Of a DNA stretch of 36,343 nucleotides, positions 26,001 to 33,004 are shown piece by piece. The DNA comes from a virus, in IMG/VR virus record IMGVR_UViG_3300027710_000070, positions 1-36,343 of that record. The stretch is one strand, 5' to 3'. The notes beneath the pieces are model-generated. The model ran no database searches, was not told the origin of the DNA, and saw only the letters and a program-made list of their open reading frames with translations. Position numbers and translations under genes: made by a program. Every line of letters starts with the position of its first letter. The stretch's first letter is position 1.

Positions 26001-27784
26001 AAGAGCAGCTTAAACGCCTAAACGATACAGGTGAACAAGTAGCGACTCTGTATAAAAAAGCCTTTGATCTCTATGCCGTAATGCGTAAATCAAGAACTGC
26101 GGCCAACAATGCGGATGCAAGCCCTGCATTTAGAAAACGTGCTCAAGCCCGTTATGAGCAAATCAAAGTCCAGTATGATGAAATTGCTAAAACGATTCGT
26201 GGGTCAGTGGTTTTTAGGGACTGGAAAAAAGACTTGATTGATGTCGATAGTGCGTTAAGCGTGGCCACCACTCGCTATAAAACAGCCGATGTATGGTCTG
26301 AAAAAGAACGTATTCAATATGCGTTTAATTCGGTTGTAGAGGGTTCGGAGTTGGACATTAGCATTGCCACAGAAAAGAAAATCTCTGAAAGCATGATCGA
26401 GCAAGCGGTGAAGTCATTTGCCGATGCGGATAATGGCTATCACCCATCACTAGCAGACGCTTATAACAAAGGCGAAGCGATACTGATTGGCAATACGATT
26501 GCCGAAGCAGGGACGTTTGCCTATGACAAGCAGGGTGATTTGTGGGTACTAGCGAAACGCAATTCATTCTATTTTGTGCGTGGTGTGGCTGAAAAATTCC
26601 AAGCCAGAGGTCAAGAATTATATCGTTTTGATGACTACCAGAAATCAAATGGCGGTCGCTTTGGTAATGAGTTTAATAGCTTTGCACAACTCATTACCCG
26701 TCACGATCCTGACTATCAACAAACCTTAATCAAAGCAGCAGCGATTGACGATGACTTGTCTCGCAAAACAGGGTTTAGAAACCCAGATAAAAAGTTCTTG
26801 TTGGCCGATTACAACCCAGAAGTGGCGGCTTATCATCAAGTGAAGTCTAGGGTGTGGTATAGCGCAAAAGACTATACATTACCGTTTGGCTTTCCTTATG
26901 TGGCTGACTCCATTAAGTATTTTGATGAGTCGGTATTAAATGAGATTCGCCACGATCAACATGTGAGTATTGATGTTGAAGGCTCTGGACAATATACCCA
27001 GTTTGCATTTAAAGCGGGTAGTGCATTTGAAGTAGATGGTATCGAGCCGATTCGGGTATCAGAAGATAACCCTGTTACTTTGGAAAAAACAGCCCTTGCA
27101 TTGATTGATTTTGCCAGTGCCAACCGATTAGAAATAAAAGGATTGTTAAGTTTTCTGATAATGAACGGTGTAGGTAATGCGAATAAAGTCGATTATATTG
27201 ATCTGTTGGCTTTGCGGTTAGATGGTGCAAAACTCAAACAGCAGGTTTTTGCTGAGTTAGATAAATTACCGTCAATGCCCAATGTCTTTAAAACGAAAAA
27301 AGAGGCGGATGACTGGCTAGTTAAGGAAGTCCCGATCATGGTTGTCGCCAATAAGCAGACAGCATGGTGTTTGGATGTATTTAGTTTGACGATTTTCGAC
27401 ATCGCTAAACTATTACATTTAGAGCTTGATGAGTTATACCAGTACGTGACCGAGGAAGCCCCTGTCATTCCTGAGCCTGTTGCCATTGAACCTGTTAAGC
27501 AAGACAGTGGTATTGCGGCATTGATTGCATCACAGGAAAAATGGGGATTAGTTGCTTTAACCGATGCAAACAAGCCTAGCTCGAAAGAGGACAGCCCAAC
27601 GTATCGAATGAAGGATAGGATTAAGGATATTTCTACAACGCTATCCCGTAAGCAGGCAGGATGGCACGGTAAAACCGCCTCATGGACAATTACAACCGAA
27701 GTATGTGCTCGATTGTTTGAAGGCTATCCTGACCAAATGAAAGACGTTGCTATCATTGCCCCACAATACAGTGAGCTGAAGTGA
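20066..27784 (+). CDS. DarB-like giant anti-restriction protein: ParB-like, DNA methylase and SF2 helicase
   Basis: 2572 residues, uninterrupted. A ParB/sulfiredoxin-like domain is at about 45-130 (FIADGHHRIALAKKLGVDGV). An N6-adenine methylase is at about 500-720: SAM motif VLDPSAGVGVFG near 530 and catalytic VVTNVPFG near 594, a variant of NPPF. A SNF2/DEAD-type helicase is at about 1230-1900: LGLDVGLGKT (Walker A, near 1255), VMDEGH (near 1416), TATPITNS (near 1471), and motif V/VI GINLQKGT...QQRNGRGVRQGN (about 1844-1878). Coiled coil 1930-2000 follows, then a less defined C-terminal region. P1 DarB, of similar build, is packaged in the head and protects injected DNA from type I restriction. 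AGAAGGG precedes the ATG. Confidence 0.9.
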   Translation: MKTDYEKFKILGTISALLRQLEEPSAKPELDMFGEPIASPNKTLDVTRVDVKDIKVDPKAYQFRSEVGHDGTDKRLNEVKAWDDLRAGVMVIHERHDGQQFIADGHHRIALAKKLGVDGVNAFVLKESEGHTVDDAKSLAALVNLANNNGTGVDAAKLFRSNAKGKRPEQLMEDLNLPKNQAIKTGVALAKLSDDVFGSVVNGVIEERDGAVIGDTFSSPEEQQAALKQFMRVRPANQEESQVLAQQIKLAGFSKAQASDNFDLFGSELDTDSLLGERTRLIVALGRAYKKDKTLFETLGINASKIEQAGNQLDKETNSKLSNEATVMQSLLGEQIYTNPKMKQVLDQYATELKDNPNGMATILAKLKQALPQVMSNAKPVFDDAGNADFEAFMLIAEATRLLETLSVDSDDFFTQLMRLQAIIAQLEGLNTSPPKSQDSEPDHEERVTRGKRQKANNAAIALLKKIDSGEAEVTPEAKAILAKYSGGGGNLVNADGTMGSDYEYYTPKPIAKAMWSLLGELGFAGGKVLDPSAGVGVFGSNAPTNAVVDSIELDHTSGRINQILNSSEKQKIVISPFEEVAAKTPDNLYDVVVTNVPFGDVGSRGANRFKDKRYSDKPLDYYFILRSLEKLKYGGLAAFIVPPRIVSGKEKINNDLRYNASLMAEFVGAYRLPNVVFANANADTITDVVVFRKFAKDSTEQIEALLSQNTDVLRESNVLFDDFLQGDYFKTEGHRFILGEFQAKDPNKYRDVDRVIHHGSMTDIAKLLTKFPDSRINWALLNTSPTLPIIYREGDTLVHGGQTLQMRAGDWVVKQSDIEQDAEMAVLGSTLATPAVALANAMTYADGKQYHDYLVRLGRFDDVSDWLKDVNTSVLLVAENTRAAYWQAITAGFAVQNAFIRHGELKEEGQEQFNYNATYPFISKALLDNVPIIRSPSSKLDKIAKGALGRAKGVVLKEGLSKLWLGESNTIADLDVQDLTSYQQYEKLMYGTTGQAKFVPVVEMKKVMGDDFDPMTSDDWCLSADGQGVLHADDYFVGNYKAFLDTLDSQLDTVTDEAVRTKLLRQKMIADHRVRKTDVEKMSFNLHSPFVDIQTKVEFLQRYINPSFRIEYDGDEPVIAIPESVRKEGERGRNLGRFVEYLKTGRAFTLTSSKDAEDDPEMEKARLKSLMDTIEKAEAQFEVWVKANPKVIASLQAKANNPEILDFIEVEATSSLEIKGFNPKTKSPDFAMHGYQNAAVRKNGRHFGGILGLDVGLGKTLTALASVQYVHSIGAKKKTMVIVPASVLSNWKKEATFAYENLDDCLFVGLRQNKQGKDTVSSSAYDEDLNVVLENRHKKIFLTLEAFAKIPLREKTKSLYLEHLAETDDRFDVYGKDSKKAQERAKGAAAQAVEDIGEKSGAVPFFEDMGIDSLVMDEGHVYKNSRTTNEFKSAKFLASPTISQRGADANIKCWVVRGDNAKGDGVMVLTATPITNSPLEIYNMLSLAVGEKQVNKGMLGIKGVDEFMEAFADISEEESVNIVGEPKLYRTFTGLRNVELLRSMLHSNANIRTAKQENLKIPEADEVKVGVALGDPAERCLRRLSAVYALARDFEKGNLHNEDELKMLMAAQADFNEPIKLLAHPFNLIKKMTDVIIDQDVGMDKATRWTFLTPQAALAQKVVDAFNKTKQNVKQVRLSPLQSEDDVLSHTTDKDENGESYDVLKVMIRAVIEKDGVIVLPTTNFDVTGKFLEIAAKMGLEIDTNLSPKVAAMIENFKKENAHSRNGTIKVKQIIFCDLLVMHHKLKVILSQQCGIPADKIAIINGTSIKDPVDMQIIQDGFNANDDENQYQIIIANEKAEVGINLQKGTQAIHHLTIHWTPDSLQQRNGRGVRQGNHVEKVSVYYYDANGTFDEYKRNLVNKKADWISQVMTNGGGNKVQIANGLSNTDYETMIASIGDADALRKAQEEKESKEKDQRAQTSKKTQLQQLNTIDSQKEQLKRLNDTGEQVATLYKKAFDLYAVMRKSRTAANNADASPAFRKRAQARYEQIKVQYDEIAKTIRGSVVFRDWKKDLIDVDSALSVATTRYKTADVWSEKERIQYAFNSVVEGSELDISIATEKKISESMIEQAVKSFADADNGYHPSLADAYNKGEAILIGNTIAEAGTFAYDKQGDLWVLAKRNSFYFVRGVAEKFQARGQELYRFDDYQKSNGGRFGNEFNSFAQLITRHDPDYQQTLIKAAAIDDDLSRKTGFRNPDKKFLLADYNPEVAAYHQVKSRVWYSAKDYTLPFGFPYVADSIKYFDESVLNEIRHDQHVSIDVEGSGQYTQFAFKAGSAFEVDGIEPIRVSEDNPVTLEKTALALIDFASANRLEIKGLLSFLIMNGVGNANKVDYIDLLALRLDGAKLKQQVFAELDKLPSMPNVFKTKKEADDWLVKEVPIMVVANKQTAWCLDVFSLTIFDIAKLLHLELDELYQYVTEEAPVIPEPVAIEPVKQDSGIAALIASQEKWGLVALTDANKPSSKEDSPTYRMKDRIKDISTTLSRKQAGWHGKTASWTITTEVCARLFEGYPDQMKDVAIIAPQYSELK

Positions 27785-27794
27785 GATTAAGAAA

Positions 27795-28241
27795 ATGACT
27801 GTTACAGACGAAAAAATGACGAATTACGTGTTTAATCCAGCGTACATTGAAGAGGTGTATAGCAAGTATCAAGAAAAGCTCAAAGCACAGGGTAAAACCT
27901 TATTGCAGGTGTCGCCGCCGATTATTGCTGCACGGTTGCGTAAGAACCCCAAGGTGTACTTAGAATATGGTGTGTACTGGTGGGCATTAAAGCATCTTCT
28001 AAACGAGCAAGGCTTTAACTTTGGTAGCGAAACCGATTCAATCTTGGCCGCACGTTATTGTGTTTTTGATGCTAAGGGTGACATGGACAAGGAACGAACG
28101 ATTGTCGCCGCCGATGAGTTTGCTACGGAGTATCGTGCGACGTTCTTTGTTGGGCATTGTCAGTTTGACTTGAGTGGCGATGGTGATGAGGATTATCGCT
28201 ATAGTTTGTTTGATGAGGATATGGAACGCCTCGGTAATTAA
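27795..28241 (+). CDS. Small protein following the DarB-like gene, unrecognised
   Basis: 148 residues, acidic, with no membrane segment or signal. It contains IIAARLRKNPKVYLEYGVYWWALKHLLN near residues 45-72, rich in aromatic residues, and an acidic end (SGDGDEDYRYSLFDEDMERLGN). An alternative start ATG lies at 27816. It starts ten bases after the DarB-like stop and is followed by an intrinsic terminator, so it is the last gene of the polyvalent operon. It may be a partner or packaging factor of the large proteins; nothing in its sequence proves this. Confidence 0.65.
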   Translation: MTVTDEKMTNYVFNPAYIEEVYSKYQEKLKAQGKTLLQVSPPIIAARLRKNPKVYLEYGVYWWALKHLLNEQGFNFGSETDSILAARYCVFDAKGDMDKERTIVAADEFATEYRATFFVGHCQFDLSGDGDEDYRYSLFDEDMERLGN

Positions 28242-28264
28242 GTCGCGTTTTTACGTTAGTCACT

Positions 28265-28290
28265 AGCCCACCCTGAAAAGTGGGCTTTTT
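28265..28290 (+). terminator. Intrinsic terminator after the polyvalent operon
   Basis: AGCCCAC (28265-28271), an eight-base loop CCTGAAAA, and GTGGGCT (28280-28286) followed by a run of five T (28286-28290). This is a typical rho-independent terminator, one of only two in the window; the other, at 32835, shares the TGAAAA loop. Confidence 0.9.
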
Positions 28291-28306
28291 AATACCTTCA
28301 AATCCT

Positions 28307-28349
28307 GTAACCCTCCCAAAAGCACCCTTTTTATTGTGTCAGCATAACT
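28307..28349 (+). promoter_or_regulatory. Candidate late promoter, GTAACCC family, copy 6 (divergent)
   Basis: GTAACCC at 28307-28313 followed by TCCCAAAAGC, as in other copies. The -10 hexamer at the standard position is not recognisable; GCATAACT (28342-28349) is the nearest candidate, displaced by several bases. The distance from GTAACCC to the start codon is also longer (87 bases against 66-76). Confidence 0.4.
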
Positions 28350-28397
28350 CTATCCAAACGGTTTTCGTTTTTAACAAACAAAAGGTATGAGTTATGC
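28342..28397 (+). promoter_or_regulatory. Inverted repeat with the capsid gene start codon in its 3' arm
   Basis: GCATAACTC (28342-28350) pairs perfectly with GAGTTATGC (28389-28397), and the latter contains ATG 28394-28396. The loop contains a small AAACG/CGTTT hairpin and the AAAAGG ribosome-binding site. As an RNA structure it would hide the start codon and leave the Shine-Dalgarno in the loop. Confidence 0.5.
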
Positions 28398-30058
28398 CAC
28401 GTATTTACGCAAGCAAAGCAACCGCCGAAATCGGTAACTATTTCGATGCAGCACAAGCACGATTAAAAGATGGTGCAAAAAACACTAAAGAAGTATTTGA
28501 CTCCGTGCAACAAGACAACGCCGTTGCGACACCTGCCGCCTTAGATGGTTTATACGGCAAATTGCATGAAGGCTTTCATCAAGGTGTGTTTGATTCCGTG
28601 ATTCAAGGTATGAATAGATACCACAAGGAACATGGTTGTGATGCACCTGCCGATATTATCGAGCAGTCTTTACACAATGCCATGACTTCACAAATGGCAT
28701 TGAAAGACCTAGGTATTCGCCTTGACTCTGTATCTGAGTCACACATGGACGTTTATTCCTTACAACCCAATCGTGCAACTGTTTCAATTCTCGCATCATT
28801 TGCAGAAGCTATCCCGTTTGCTGGATTCTTCCCTGCCGACATTCGCTCTAATGAAGCCAAAAGCATTATTTTGAATAATCGTGCTCGAAACAATTGGGGT
28901 GGTTACAGTGCCGATGGTTCGGTCGATGGCACATCAAATGGTAATCCTTATGTCATGCCCAATCGCTTAGTGGCATTAACCACGTCTAACCAAACCGCTT
29001 ATACAGGCACAGCCCGTGCTAAATATGTTGCTGGTAGCCGTACCGTAATGGATGGTGCAAGTGCTGGTTTGACATTGGCTGCTGGTCGCACATCTATTCT
29101 AGTGAATGGCTTTGAAGCGGCACGCGATACCCGTGTTGGTAGCTTGGGTGGTACAACCCCAATTAGCGGTATGATTCTAATTGGTGCAACCAATCACGCT
29201 GTTAGTGGTACAGTAAATAATGACACGGGCGCGATTGCCGTTACCTTTGCGCCTGCATTGCCAAATAACACCGAAGTCGTTGCCGAAGTCATTGTTGACT
29301 ACGAACGCAATCCTTCAGTGATCCCGTCTTTTGGTTTTGAAGCCGAAGCCTTTAGTTATTTTGCTTATGGTCATCGTGCTTTGACAGAATTAACTATCGA
29401 CAGTCAAAGTCAAGTGCGTAATGAAATGAACTTAGACCCAGCGTCTAATAGTTTGTTTAGTTTGCGTACTCAACTCACCAATGAACAGCATTATCACGCC
29501 TTGCAGTTAGGTTTGATGGTCTCTGCAAATAACCGTCAGGTACATGACTTTAACTTGGCCGCACAGTTTGCCGCTAAAAATATCTCTGAAATTTTTGGCG
29601 ATGTTGAACAAACCTTGTTTGTGCTTGACCAGCAAATGATTAACGACACCTTAGATCACGGCATTACGCATTTATATGTGGGCGATCAACTTGGCGGCAT
29701 TATCGCGGGACTACCTAGCACGATGCTTGTGAAGTCAGGTGTCGCGTCCCGTGCAGGTATTTATCGTATTGGCCGTTTGTTCAACAAATATGAAGTCTAT
29801 TACACGCCTAAAATCGTGACAGGTGACAAAGCGGCTGGTACTGCAACTATGTTGTGTGTTGGTCGTTCTAACGATGTAGGCCGTAGCCCGATTGTCATGG
29901 GTGATTCTGTTGCGCCGATGTTTATTCCATTAGCGACAAACTCCGACTTGATTATGAAGCAAGCGTACTACCAACGCAGTTTCTTGCAGTTGAATAAACA
30001 CATGGCCAGTGCCAAAGGCTTTGCCCGTGTTGAGTTTATTAACCTGCCAATGCTTTAA
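28394..30058 (+). CDS. Probable major capsid protein
   Basis: A 554-residue protein with no enzymatic motif. An N-terminal helical, charged region (about 1-100) could be a scaffold-like delta domain. Beta-rich sequence follows: VSILASFAEAIPFAGFFPADIRSNEAKSIILNN, an insertion rich in G/T/V (about 185-310), then FGFEAEAFSYFAYGHRALTELTIDSQSQVRNEMNLDP and a long C-terminal part with helices and strands typical of HK97-fold subunits. The size, the place directly before a sheath operon and the strong ribosome-binding region (AAAAGG) fit the most abundant virion protein. The call is inference from composition and context. It could be cleaved by the protease-like product of 13736. Confidence 0.65.
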   Translation: MPRIYASKATAEIGNYFDAAQARLKDGAKNTKEVFDSVQQDNAVATPAALDGLYGKLHEGFHQGVFDSVIQGMNRYHKEHGCDAPADIIEQSLHNAMTSQMALKDLGIRLDSVSESHMDVYSLQPNRATVSILASFAEAIPFAGFFPADIRSNEAKSIILNNRARNNWGGYSADGSVDGTSNGNPYVMPNRLVALTTSNQTAYTGTARAKYVAGSRTVMDGASAGLTLAAGRTSILVNGFEAARDTRVGSLGGTTPISGMILIGATNHAVSGTVNNDTGAIAVTFAPALPNNTEVVAEVIVDYERNPSVIPSFGFEAEAFSYFAYGHRALTELTIDSQSQVRNEMNLDPASNSLFSLRTQLTNEQHYHALQLGLMVSANNRQVHDFNLAAQFAAKNISEIFGDVEQTLFVLDQQMINDTLDHGITHLYVGDQLGGIIAGLPSTMLVKSGVASRAGIYRIGRLFNKYEVYYTPKIVTGDKAAGTATMLCVGRSNDVGRSPIVMGDSVAPMFIPLATNSDLIMKQAYYQRSFLQLNKHMASAKGFARVEFINLPML

Positions 30059-30071
30059 GGCGGAGTAAGTT

Positions 30072-30353
30072 ATGTCGGCTGTCAAAAAGAAAAGTCCTGT
30101 TTTAGTCAAGTCAACACCTCAAGCGGTAGCGACTTGGCCGCGTGAAGTTGTTGTCAAAAACAACACGCCTTTTCGGTTTGTTGAAAAGGTTAAAAGCGTC
30201 ATTTTGACAGCCCATAGCGAACAGGCGGTGATGGTATCTGAGTCAGAATTAATGCGAATCAAGCACAATTTTATGCAGTTAAACCTGTTGAATAACTGGA
30301 ATGGCGGCTTAACTGTGGTTGATTCTTTGGGAGAAGAAAATGGCGATGTTTGA
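30072..30353 (+). CDS. Small protein between capsid and sheath genes, unrecognised
   Basis: 93 residues, basic at the N-terminus (SAVKKKSPVLVK) and otherwise mixed. GGCGGAG about 7 bases before the ATG is a strong ribosome-binding site. It overlaps the sheath gene by 14 bases, so the two are probably coupled. Size and place suggest a head or neck accessory protein; no motif supports a named family. Confidence 0.65.
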   Translation: MSAVKKKSPVLVKSTPQAVATWPREVVVKNNTPFRFVEKVKSVILTAHSEQAVMVSESELMRIKHNFMQLNLLNNWNGGLTVVDSLGEENGDV

Positions 30354-32052
30354 ACGTCAAATCGGTGAACAGTCGGGGATTCAATTAAACCCCACGGTTG
30401 ACCGTACCGATGGTGTTGCAGGCTTTGGAGATCAAACGGCGGCAATTGTTGGTAGTTTTAATAGGGGTCGTATTGACCGTCCGTTTTGGGTGGATTCCCA
30501 AACTTTACGGGCGCGTTTAGGTGCGGTGGTATCGTTAAACAAGTCTTTATTGAACGAAGCCTATTTACACGTATATGAAGCCTTGCAAAATGGCGCACAA
30601 CAAGTATTGGTCAGTCGTTTAGTGCGTGAAAATGTAGTCAATGACTTTGTTGTGATTCAGGTGGATGCCACCGCAGGCGCATTACAAACCGAAACGGGCG
30701 AGCCTATTTTAAATAGTGCAGGTGCAGCGATTACTGTCGGTAATACTGCCATTATCACCACATCCGCCTCTATTTCTACTGGCTTTGCTGATGAATTGGC
30801 AATTGCGTTTAAGCTTAAAGACGGCATTAACGAAGGCTTTGTTGTTCGTGCTAATTTTGATGCTTATGACGATGTAGATGCGTGGAATGATGCGCATACT
30901 GTATTTAATCCAAAATCGTTGCGTATTACCATTGAGATTTTAGATAAAACCAGTCTGCAAGTGCTTTATCGTGCCGTAGGTGCGGTGAATCCTGATTCTG
31001 TCGATGAGTTTAATCAATCTCGTTATATCGGTGACTTAGCGAGTGATGTTTTCGTCTTTAGTGCAGGCAACTTGCCCAATGCAAGTTATCAGGAGGCTTT
31101 AGAAGATAGCACGATGGGTCTTATGCTGGATGGCACGCGCTTGTTTGTACGTAAATCAGTTGATCCGTTTAATCACATTGATACCACTTACACTAATAGC
31201 GAATTAGATACTGCTGTCAATGCCTTGCGTTATACCAATGAAGATTTTGGTTACATCATGGGCGGTGGTACGCAGTCTGTCCCGTTATTAACGCGCTTAA
31301 TAGCCTTGTCTTATCATACCGAAACGCTTTTAGCGATTGATGTGCCTAGCACCAAAACCGAAGAAGAAGCAATCACTTGGGTAACAGCCCTTAACGTCGA
31401 TAATTTCTTAATTTCTTGCTACTGGACACCGCTCAAGTGTGACGAACCGTTGAATGGTGGCAAACAGTCATGGGGTAGTAGTGGCGCACAAATCGGTTTG
31501 CGCTGTAATCGTAATGCACGATTGAACAGCTTAGGCTTTGCCCCTAAAAACAATCCGATTGCAGGTAAAGATTGGCCGTTGCCGCGTAGTGGTATCACTC
31601 AATTACGTACACCAACAGCAAACCAATTAAGCGCATTGGCTAAGGCCAAAATCAATCCTGTGATTTTGGATAAGTTTAGTGATGGTAGTCGTTATACCTT
31701 CCGTGACTCACTGACAATGGCACGCACGTTAATCAGCAAGAAAAAACTGATTAGTGTCGCTGAAATGTCAGCACACTTAAATCAAATGGTTGTTCGTATT
31801 GGCAAAGACCATATTCAAAAAGGCATGACAGTGGCTATTGCTCGTTGTCGTGCTCAAATTGAACGTCTTTGTCAAAATGCTGAGGCTAGTGGCTGGTTAG
31901 TACCGAGTCGTGACCCTCAAATGTTTGGATTAACTCATGTGCTTGAGATTAAGCCAAATGAAGCACACCCGAACGACTGGATGGATATTCGTTTTTCTGT
32001 GTCGTTTGACGGGGTTGCCCGCGTCCTAATTATTGAACAAACCATTACCTAA
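30340..32052 (+). CDS. Tail sheath protein
   Basis: About 570 residues. I chose ATG 30340 because GGGAG (30329-30333) is six bases upstream; a TTG at 30319 in the same frame is less likely. The N-terminal part (GVAGFGDQTAAIVGSFNRGRIDRPFWVDSQTLRARLG) followed by YLHVYEALQNGAQQVLVSRLVRE is the classic sheath signature: lead-in strand, the 'variable gain' segment and the helix with 'ALQNGA...V.RL'. The middle (GYIMGGG, LLAIDVPSTKTEEEAI) and C-terminal domain (DWMDIRFSVSFDGVARVLIIEQTI) also fit. Sheath subunits wrap the tube and contract on infection. Confidence 0.88.
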   Translation: MAMFERQIGEQSGIQLNPTVDRTDGVAGFGDQTAAIVGSFNRGRIDRPFWVDSQTLRARLGAVVSLNKSLLNEAYLHVYEALQNGAQQVLVSRLVRENVVNDFVVIQVDATAGALQTETGEPILNSAGAAITVGNTAIITTSASISTGFADELAIAFKLKDGINEGFVVRANFDAYDDVDAWNDAHTVFNPKSLRITIEILDKTSLQVLYRAVGAVNPDSVDEFNQSRYIGDLASDVFVFSAGNLPNASYQEALEDSTMGLMLDGTRLFVRKSVDPFNHIDTTYTNSELDTAVNALRYTNEDFGYIMGGGTQSVPLLTRLIALSYHTETLLAIDVPSTKTEEEAITWVTALNVDNFLISCYWTPLKCDEPLNGGKQSWGSSGAQIGLRCNRNARLNSLGFAPKNNPIAGKDWPLPRSGITQLRTPTANQLSALAKAKINPVILDKFSDGSRYTFRDSLTMARTLISKKKLISVAEMSAHLNQMVVRIGKDHIQKGMTVAIARCRAQIERLCQNAEASGWLVPSRDPQMFGLTHVLEIKPNEAHPNDWMDIRFSVSFDGVARVLIIEQTIT

Positions 32053-32064
32053 GAGGGGTGATAT

Positions 32065-32814
32065 ATGAGCTTGCAAGAAATGTTGGTTGGTCGTTTATAT
32101 ACGCCGCAACAAGTTAAAGACATTCAAGACGGTAAAAAGCCATTAAAGAACCGTTTAGACGGGGCGAATGATGGCAAAGAAATGAATGTCACCTTAGATA
32201 AAATGGTGGCCATTGCAGCGATGGCAGATATTCGCACCAAGGCGGCCTATGCCGTTCAAACATGGGCAGAAACGGACGATCTGGACAAAGATGAATCGTT
32301 GTATGACCGTTTAGATGCGTTGATTAGTGCCATTGCCGATGGGGGTATTGATTTAGACGGTGATGCCAGTACCGACGATACCGATGATGTGTATATGGTG
32401 GCCATGCAAGCAGCCAGTGATTACATGAGTGCTTTAGGTGCGGATGATAACGACCTAGAAACTTTGTTTAATAGCAAAGATGATGGTGCGCGTGATGAAG
32501 CGGCAAATCGTTTACTTGAATTTTTAATGCAAGCTCTAGGCGATGATGAAGATGCAGCCGAGCAAGCCGTTAAAGCCTTTGCCTTTGATATGGATAGTGA
32601 TGGTAGTGTTTTTGACAGTGCCAACTTCAAGAAAACGGTTGGTATCCGTGATGGCAAAAAAACCATACTGAAAAAACGTCTCGGCACAAAGTTAAAACGC
32701 ACGCCTAAGCAAAAAGCGGCATTGATGAAGGCGCAACACAAAGCGCACTCAGGCGCGGCTAATTTGCACCGTCAGAAGTCGTTAAATATTGGCCGTAAGG
32801 CGGGTTTGTATTAA
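32065..32814 (+). CDS. Acidic virion-associated protein with basic C-terminus, unrecognised
   Basis: 249 residues. The centre (about 75-190) is strongly acidic and D/A-rich (DLDGDASTDDTDDVYM, ALGDDEDAAEQAV). The last 55 residues are K/R-rich (KKRLGTKLKRTPKQKAALMKAQHKAHSG). This split charge is seen in scaffolds, internal head proteins and DNA-mimic-like proteins, but no family is recognisable. GAGGGGTGAT before the ATG is a strong ribosome-binding site. It closes the capsid-sheath operon; an intrinsic terminator follows 20 bases after the stop. Confidence 0.65.
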   Translation: MSLQEMLVGRLYTPQQVKDIQDGKKPLKNRLDGANDGKEMNVTLDKMVAIAAMADIRTKAAYAVQTWAETDDLDKDESLYDRLDALISAIADGGIDLDGDASTDDTDDVYMVAMQAASDYMSALGADDNDLETLFNSKDDGARDEAANRLLEFLMQALGDDEDAAEQAVKAFAFDMDSDGSVFDSANFKKTVGIRDGKKTILKKRLGTKLKRTPKQKAALMKAQHKAHSGAANLHRQKSLNIGRKAGLY

Positions 32815-32834
32815 CGATTAATGTGTTGGTAATG

Positions 32835-32865
32835 AAAAAGGGTTGCTGAAAAGCGACCCTTTTTT
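32835..32865. terminator. Bidirectional intrinsic terminator
   Basis: AAAAAGGGTTGC (32835-32846), loop TGAAAA, GCGACCCTTTTT (32853-32864), with an A-run before and a T-run after the GC stem (one T-G wobble). It can terminate the sheath operon on the plus strand and, by its symmetry, a transcript of the CRISPR-like mini-array on the minus strand. Confidence 0.85.
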
Positions 32866-32949
32866 ATTGCTGCCTATGCGGCAGTGAACGTGGGTATACA
32901 AGATGTTATTATGGGTAGCATTTTCTAAGCTGCCTATACGGCAGTGAAC
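32862..32949 (-). CRISPR. Phage-borne type I-F CRISPR mini-array with one 32-nt spacer
   Basis: On the minus strand the 28-nt repeat at 32949-32922 begins GTTCACTGCCGTATAGGCAG and ends CTTAGAAA, matching type I-F repeats. It is followed by a spacer of exactly 32 nt (32921-32890), the I-F standard. A second repeat at 32889-32862 keeps GTTCACTGCC-GCATA-GGCAG but has a degenerate end (CAATAAAA), as in terminal repeats. Cas6f cleavage would give a normal crRNA: 8-nt handle, 32-nt guide, 3' hairpin. A minus-strand -10-like TATAAC (32978-32973) lies about 24 bases before the array, and the bidirectional terminator follows it. No cas gene is in the window, so host Cas proteins would be required. Confidence 0.85.
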
Positions 32950-32972
32950 GTAATTTTCACACAAAAAGACGA

Positions 32973-32978
32973 GTTATA
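32973..32978 (-). promoter_or_regulatory. Possible -10 box for the mini-array
   Basis: TATAAC on the minus strand, in an AT-rich stretch, would give a start near 32966 and a leader of about 16 bases before the first repeat. No convincing -35 box is seen, so this is tentative. Confidence 0.3.
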
Positions 32979-33004
32979 AAAGTAATTTAACCCACATTTT
33001 AAAT

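Noticed and set aside
32890-32921. A self-target of the spacer within this window
   Set aside because: By eye only a 9-base match (GTGGGTATA near 6714) was found, which is chance level; no protospacer is claimed.
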